From contig DVKU01000160.1 in the NCBI GenBank assembly GCA_018715825.1, positions 1-10,585 of the forward strand: 10,585 bases of DNA. Direction: 5' to 3'. The position numbers were made by a program, and so were the translations under genes. The DNA is from Candidatus Avacholeplasma faecigallinarum. Lineage in GTDB: Bacteria; Bacillota_I; Bacilli_A; Acholeplasmatales; Anaeroplasmataceae. The notes beneath the pieces were generated by a model. It had not been told where the DNA came from. It saw only the letters and a list, made by a program, of their open reading frames with translations, and searched no databases. Of the stretch, positions 7,732 to 10,585 are shown piece by piece (position 1 is the stretch's first letter; every line of letters starts with the position of its first letter).

Positions 7732-7868
7732 CTCCTTTATTCTTTTTTTAATTAAAAAGGACAAAAAGAACGATAATAACTATTATTTATTATCCTAAGT
7801 AAGAGTAACAAAATTACAAGCCCTAAGCCTGTTTAATAAGACTGCTCCTACTAATTGTCTTTTTGTCC
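7732..7868 (-). promoter_or_regulatory. Structured RNA leader, possible unassigned cis-regulatory element
   Basis: The minus-strand RNA can fold into a closed three-way junction. P1 is 11 perfect pairs (7868-7858 with 7769-7759). P2 is 8 pairs with one G-U (7852-7845 with 7805-7798) and is capped by hairpin P3 of 6 pairs (7832-7827 with 7821-7816, loop 5 nt). P4 is 8 pairs (7794-7787 with 7779-7772, loop 7 nt). After P1 come five U, and UCCUUU (7761-7756) can instead pair with AAAGGA of the ribosome binding site (7738-7733). P1 and this masking helix share bases 7761-7759, so they exclude each other, a layout common in translational switches. I recognise no conserved riboswitch core, including Moco. 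It could also just be a degenerate terminator region after the permease. Confidence 0.5.
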
Positions 7869-7874
7869 ATAACC

Positions 7875-7880
7875 ATTATA
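7875..7880 (-). promoter_or_regulatory. Possible -10 box for the ABC/xdh operon
   Basis: A consensus TATAAT on the minus strand overlaps the permease stop codon. The expected start about 7 nt downstream is near 7868, exactly the first base of the leader's P1 helix. No recognisable -35 or extended -10 accompanies it, so an internal promoter is only possible. Read-through from the riboswitch promoter is the alternative. Confidence 0.35.
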
Positions 7881-9273
7881 AATTATTTAAATTTTCTTCT
7901 GCTTTAGAATCATCATTTGTGTGATTTAAATCGTCTTTTGTTGTAGATATGTCAGCTAAAGGATTTTTATCCTTAGGGAAAATCAGATTAGTAATAGTTG
8001 CAATAACGAAAACCATAATAATACCATTTTGAGCAAATACAGTTTGAACCCAATTTGGCATTTGAGATAATACCTGAGGAACATTACCTATACCAATTCC
8101 TAAACCTAAAGATAAAGCAATTATCAAAGTATTTCTAGCATTTAACTCAACCTTAAATAAAGACTGTAGACCACTAACAAAGATCATAGCAAACATTATT
8201 ACTGCAGCTCCACCTAAAACAGATTGTGGCATAACAGTAAATAAAGCACTGATTTTAGGGAAAAATCCCAAAATTAATAAGAAAATAGCTCCTATCAATA
8301 CTACAAACTTATTAACAACCTTAGTAGTTGTAACTAAACCAACATTTTGACTAAAGCTTGTATTAGGTAAAACACCAAAGCATGATCCAAGTAAAGAACC
8401 TAAACCATCAGCCATTACACTACCAGTTAGCTCTTTATTAGTAGCCTCACGATTCAATCCACCATTAGTAATACCTGATGTATCGCCAATAGTTTCAACT
8501 GTTGTCGCAATAAACATGATACACATTGGTAAAATTGCTTCCCATTTAAATTCAAATCCCATAACGAAAGGACGTGGAATAGCAAACCAGCTAGCTTCCT
8601 TTACCATTGTAAAATCAACCATTTTTAAGCAAATTGCTAAAATATATCCTACAACAATTCCTATTAAGATAGAGGCAACATTAATAAAGCCTTTAAATTG
8701 CTTTAAAATAATTATTGTTAAAATAACGACGCTTCCTACTAAAAGATGCTTCCAAGAACCAAAATCGCTAGCTCCCTGACCACCACCAAAATATTGAATT
8801 CCTACTGGTAATAGTGATAAGCCTATGGAAATTATAACTAAGCTAGTAACGATTGGGGGAAATAATTTCTTTAAAGGCTTTATAAAGAAAGCTAAAATTA
8901 TTTCAAATATTGAACCTATTACAGATGCACCCAAAATCGCCGCATAACCAAACTGAGTAGCTATTGCCTTTGCAGTGCCTATAAAGCCTGAGCTTGTTCC
9001 CATTACTATTGGTAAGCCTGCTCCAAGCTTCCAAATAGGGTAAAGCTGAATAATTGTAGCAATGGCTGCAACAAACATAGCATTTTGAATTAAAATTGTT
9101 TGCGTTGAAGCTTCAATATTAATTAAACCAAATATAATTAATAGTGGCGATACATTACCTAAAAACATTGCCAAGATATGCTGGATTCCTAAAGGAATAG
9201 CCGTCTGTAGTGGCACATAGCCATACAAGTTATAAATATTATCTTTAGAGGCGTTTTTCATAAATTTTTTCAT
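7876..9273 (-). CDS. pbuX: Xanthine permease, NCS2 (nucleobase:cation symporter-2) family
   Basis: A membrane symporter of 465 residues that imports xanthine or a related purine with a cation. It shows the many hydrophobic segments of the 14-helix NCS2 fold. Family marks are PLQTAIPLGIQHILAMF (21-37, with the conserved TM1 histidine H32), ATTVETIGDTSG (256-267, with substrate-site E260) and NTSFSQNVGLVTTTK (304-318). The last contains the QNxGxxxxT[RK] motif of the xanthine/urate subgroup rather than the uracil subgroup. The C-terminus is a polar Asp/Asn-rich tail of about 30 residues. The ATG at 9273 is preceded by AAGGG 14 nt away, an unusual spacing; an in-frame TAA shortly upstream rules out extension, and the next ATG (9261) has no better site. 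A purine riboswitch lies in the leader. Urate or hypoxanthine transport cannot be excluded. Confidence 0.93.
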   Translation of the reverse strand: MKKFMKNASKDNIYNLYGYVPLQTAIPLGIQHILAMFLGNVSPLLIIFGLINIEASTQTILIQNAMFVAAIATIIQLYPIWKLGAGLPIVMGTSSGFIGTAKAIATQFGYAAILGASVIGSIFEIILAFFIKPLKKLFPPIVTSLVIISIGLSLLPVGIQYFGGGQGASDFGSWKHLLVGSVVILTIIILKQFKGFINVASILIGIVVGYILAICLKMVDFTMVKEASWFAIPRPFVMGFEFKWEAILPMCIMFIATTVETIGDTSGITNGGLNREATNKELTGSVMADGLGSLLGSCFGVLPNTSFSQNVGLVTTTKVVNKFVVLIGAIFLLILGFFPKISALFTVMPQSVLGGAAVIMFAMIFVSGLQSLFKVELNARNTLIIALSLGLGIGIGNVPQVLSQMPNWVQTVFAQNGIIMVFVIATITNLIFPKDKNPLADISTTKDDLNHTNDDSKAEENLNNL

Positions 9274-9305
9274 ATTTTAACAATAATCCCTTCACTATTA
9301 AAATA
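9273..9305 (-). promoter_or_regulatory. Hairpin presenting the permease ribosome binding site in its loop
   Basis: On the minus strand 9305-9292 can pair with 9286-9273 (14 pairs, three of them G-U), leaving a 5-nt AGGGA loop that is the core of the Shine-Dalgarno sequence. The 3' end of the stem includes the A of the start codon. The fold would bring the displayed site and the ATG together, which would explain their 14-nt linear spacing. The stem is almost all A-U, so its stability is modest. Confidence 0.4.
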
Positions 9306-9316
9306 ATTCATATATG

Positions 9317-9353
9317 AAAAAAACCACTTATGTCAACGTATACATTCGTAGTG
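9317..9353 (-). terminator. Riboswitch-linked intrinsic terminator (weak stem, seven-U tail)
   Basis: In the RNA CACU (9353-9350) pairs with AGUG (9328-9325) and AUGU (9345-9342) pairs with ACAU (9333-9330), separated by a 4x1 internal loop and closed by an 8-nt loop. It is followed by G and then seven U (9323-9317). The 5' arm uses J3/1 and the 3' strand of P1 of the purine aptamer, so terminator and ligand-bound aptamer cannot coexist. The stem is short, and I find no better hairpin before the U-tract. Confidence 0.5.
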
Positions 9354-9410
9354 CTATAGATAGGCTATAGCGTAGAGACTTTCCCACCATCTTTGGGTAA
9401 TTATACGAAT
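9344..9410 (-). promoter_or_regulatory. Purine riboswitch aptamer (guanine-class, C74)
   Basis: A full three-way junction about 67 nt long. P1 is seven perfect pairs (9410-9404 with 9350-9344). J1/2 is UAAU. P2 is CCCA/UGGG with the 7-nt loop AAGAUGG. J2/3 reads AAAGUCUCUACG, close to the family's AAGUUUCUACC and keeping U47 and U51. P3 is GCUAUA/UAUAGC with a 7-nt loop containing CC, which can kiss the GG of L2. J3/1 is ACU, so the specificity base (position 74) is C, as in guanine/hypoxanthine/xanthine-responsive members rather than U as in adenine ones. Small departures are C at position 48 and a CC shifted by one in L3. It sits about 70 nt upstream of the permease start, the classic place for this class. 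Confidence 0.94.
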
Positions 9411-9422
9411 TATTTTTTCCAC

Positions 9423-9443
9423 AAGCATTATAGCATAATGCTT
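9423..9443. repeat. Perfect 9+3+9 palindrome over the -10 box (candidate operator)
   Basis: AAGCATTAT, a 3-bp centre AGC, then ATAATGCTT. It covers the TGCTATAAT extended -10 of the permease promoter. There is no U-tract on the minus strand, so it is not a convincing terminator for the upstream GNAT gene. A dimeric regulator binding here would block polymerase. The cognate protein is unknown. Confidence 0.6.
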
Positions 9444-9455
9444 TTATTTCAACAA
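9427..9455 (-). promoter_or_regulatory. Sigma-A-type promoter of the riboswitch-permease transcript
   Basis: The extended -10 is TGCTATAAT, with TATAAT at 9432-9427. The -35 hexamer TTGTTG (9455-9450) lies 17 bp upstream. The -35 matches consensus only in TTG, but the extended -10 compensates. The predicted start near 9420 leaves about 10 nt before aptamer P1 and a leader of about 148 nt. Confidence 0.7.
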
Positions 9456-9488
9456 CATATTTTTCCATTAATTTACAAATTTCAACAA
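9446..9488 (-). repeat. Direct repeat TTGTTGAAAT x2, 33 bp apart
   Basis: TTGTTGAAAT occurs at 9488-9479 and again at 9455-9446. The second copy contains the -35 hexamer. The 33-bp period is about three helical turns, which would place both copies on the same DNA face, as for paired regulator sites. In A+T-rich DNA a 10-bp repeat could be chance. Confidence 0.4.
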
Positions 9489-9505
9489 TATATTAAAATA
9501 ATATA
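9489..9505 (-). terminator. A/T-only hairpin right after the GNAT stop (weak terminator candidate)
   Basis: TATATTA and TAATATA (9489-9495 and 9499-9505) form a perfect 7-bp stem with a 3-nt loop directly after the stop codon. It contains no G-C pair and is not followed by a clear U-tract, so efficient termination is doubtful. It is the only hairpin at the end of this gene pair. Confidence 0.3.
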
Positions 9506-10009
9506 CTAATTACCTTCATTAGCTAGCTTAGCAATTTGCTTCTCATCTAATCTATGTAATACCCACATATCTAAGGCCTGTGCCCCTATACTTTTATAAA
9601 AATTTCTACCAGGAGTATTCCAATCCAAGCAAACCCAATCTATTCTTTTAGCCTTTTCCTTTATAGCAATCTTAGCTAAAACTTCAAACATCTTTCTTCC
9701 AAAGCCTTTATGACGATATTCCTCGTATAAAAATAAATCCTCTAAATATAAATTAGCCCCTCCTGTAAATGTAGAATAGTTAAAAAAGTATAACATATAG
9801 CCTACAATCTTGTTATTATAAATTGCCAAAAGCACCTGAGCTCTTTTTTTTATAAACAAGGATTCTCTAAGACTTTCCACACTAGCAGTAACTTCATCTA
9901 ACATTTTTTCATAAGTGGCTATAGCCTTTATTAAATTTAATATTTCAGCACAATCCTCTTCTATTGCATCACGTAAAATAAATCCATTAATGTTTGTAAT
10001 ATATTCCAT
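9506..10009 (-). CDS. GNAT N-acetyltransferase, spermidine/thialysine acetyltransferase-like
   Basis: A cytoplasmic acetyl-CoA-dependent N-acetyltransferase of 167 residues. The acetyl-CoA loop RHKGFG (99-104) fits the family's R/Q-x-x-G-x-G/A. The flanking LYLEDLF (87-93), the N-terminal LIKAIATYEKM (26-36) and the C-terminal WNTPGRNFYKSIGA (130-143) resemble the human SSAT/thialysine acetyltransferase group unusually well. A diamine, polyamine or lysine analogue is therefore a plausible acceptor, though the acceptor was not checked residue by residue. The ATG at 10009 has AAAGGTG 6 nt upstream, lying in the last codons of the DUF4125 gene, and only 3 bp separate the two genes, so they are translationally coupled. 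It is followed by the purine control region and is probably not part of that operon. Confidence 0.9.
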   Translation of the reverse strand: MEYITNINGFILRDAIEEDCAEILNLIKAIATYEKMLDEVTASVESLRESLFIKKRAQVLLAIYNNKIVGYMLYFFNYSTFTGGANLYLEDLFLYEEYRHKGFGRKMFEVLAKIAIKEKAKRIDWVCLDWNTPGRNFYKSIGAQALDMWVLHRLDEKQIAKLANEGN

Positions 10010-10012
10010 AAA

Positions 10013-10585
10013 CTACACCTTTAAACTTTCTAAATCTATTTTAAACATTCTAGTTGTTTGTTTAATTGTTAACTCAACTAAATTTCTATTTTCATTACTT
10101 AGCTTTATAATATTTTTAGCATACAAAATTAGGGTTTCATCACCGTAACTAGATAATTCACCACGTAAATATGTTTCATAGCTAGTGTTTTCAATACTAT
10201 CATCCTTCGAGTAGGTTATCCGCATCATATCCCTAGCCTTAGGATATCTTTGATAAAACTCTTGTAGCATCTCAAGCTGAATTTTAATAATTTCCTCTTG
10301 AATATTTTTTCTTTGTTCATTGATTACAGGCAAATAAGACTTTATTTTGTTATAAGATTCTATATCAGTTGATTCCTCCATATATCCATACTTATAACTA
10401 ACTAAATTATAGCCTTTTGTCTTTGCGGTAGTTAAATCATTTAAATAGGATTGAAGTAATTCCTTATTCCAAGTATAAAATTGGGATAATCTCATAACCT
10501 TAAAATATTCAAAATCATCCTGACAATCAGCTCTTTTACCAATATTGATTGCATTATGAAACATATCCCATTCATAAGCTAGAAT
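10013..10585 (-). CDS. DUF4125 family protein, 5' end outside the window
   Basis: The reading frame is open to the right edge: seven codons (ILAYEWD) precede the first in-window Met at 10564, so that Met is internal. The 190 visible residues follow the DUF4125 pattern as I recall it: EWDMFH, IGKRADCQDD, MRLSQFYTW, a SYLNDL-x-x-AK segment, EEST and ETYLRGELSSYGDETL. Relatives run about 200 residues, so only some 5-15 residues are missing. No signal peptide or membrane segment is visible. The conserved CQDD and the charged, helical character suggest a soluble cytoplasmic protein. No biochemical function is known to me for this family, and its coupling to the acetyltransferase gene is the only functional clue. 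Confidence 0.82.
   Translation of the reverse strand: MLAYEWDMFHNAINIGKRADCQDDFEYFKVMRLSQFYTWNKELLQSYLNDLTTAKTKGYNLVSYKYGYMEESTDIESYNKIKSYLPVINEQRKNIQEEIIKIQLEMLQEFYQRYPKARDMMRITYSKDDSIENTSYETYLRGELSSYGDETLILYAKNIIKLSNENRNLVELTIKQTTRMFKIDLESLKV

Noticed and set aside
7772..7794. Stand-alone terminator for the permease gene
   Set aside because: The 8-bp stem has only one G-C pair, and its following tract (GUUCUUUUUG) is needed for the larger P1 helix; I treat it as part of the leader fold instead.
8516..8779. Plus-strand open frame opposite the xanthine permease
   Set aside because: It is the complement of the hydrophobic permease sequence and has no independent support.
9915..10148. Plus-strand frame spanning the GNAT/DUF4125 junction
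   Set aside because: It overlaps two coupled minus-strand genes and has no recognisable product.
1..10585. tRNA or rRNA genes, CRISPR arrays, insertion sequences
   Set aside because: No cloverleaf, rRNA-like stretch, spaced repeats, transposase or terminal inverted repeats were seen; nearly all the window is occupied by ordinary minus-strand genes.

Overview
The window reads as low-GC Bacillota DNA, most like an anaerobic gut-type Clostridia or Erysipelotrichia lineage. This rests on the strong A+T bias, AAGGAGG-type ribosome binding sites, a purine riboswitch, a cytoplasmic-membrane lipoprotein and a plus strand without genes. Every convincing gene lies on the minus strand, so transcription runs from high to low coordinates. 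No intergenic gap exceeds 300 bases.

In transcription order the window opens with a DUF4125 family gene cut by the right edge (10013-10585), translationally coupled to a GNAT acetyltransferase resembling spermidine/thialysine acetyltransferase (9506-10009). The next 232 bp hold the main control region. It contains a sigma-A-type extended -10 promoter with a perfect 21-bp palindrome over the -10 box, a 10-bp direct repeat 33 bp apart, and a C74-type purine riboswitch (9344-9410). Downstream are a possible terminator that competes with the aptamer and a hairpin displaying the Shine-Dalgarno sequence. They precede an NCS2 xanthine permease (7876-9273).

A second 151-bp gap (7725-7875) can fold into a closed three-way RNA junction whose P1 helix competes with an anti-Shine-Dalgarno pairing. 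I recognise no riboswitch class in it. It leads a tightly packed eight-gene run with short gaps and overlaps. First come a lipoprotein binding protein, FecCD/BtuC-type permease and ATPase, probably a MolBCA-like molybdate/tungstate importer. Then come the FAD, 2Fe-2S and molybdenum subunits of a xanthine dehydrogenase-type hydroxylase, a MocA-like molybdopterin cytidylyltransferase, and xanthine phosphoribosyltransferase. An intrinsic terminator that starts inside the end of xpt closes the run. Beyond it a Crp/Fnr-family regulator begins (1-219) and is cut by the left edge.

Read together, this is a purine unit: import xanthine or a related purine, supply molybdenum, build and load the cofactor, hydroxylate the purine ring, and capture xanthine as XMP. 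The most notable points are a riboswitch that appears wired as an ON switch, an unassigned structured leader before the metal importer, and the pairing of a purine hydroxylase with salvage in one operon.
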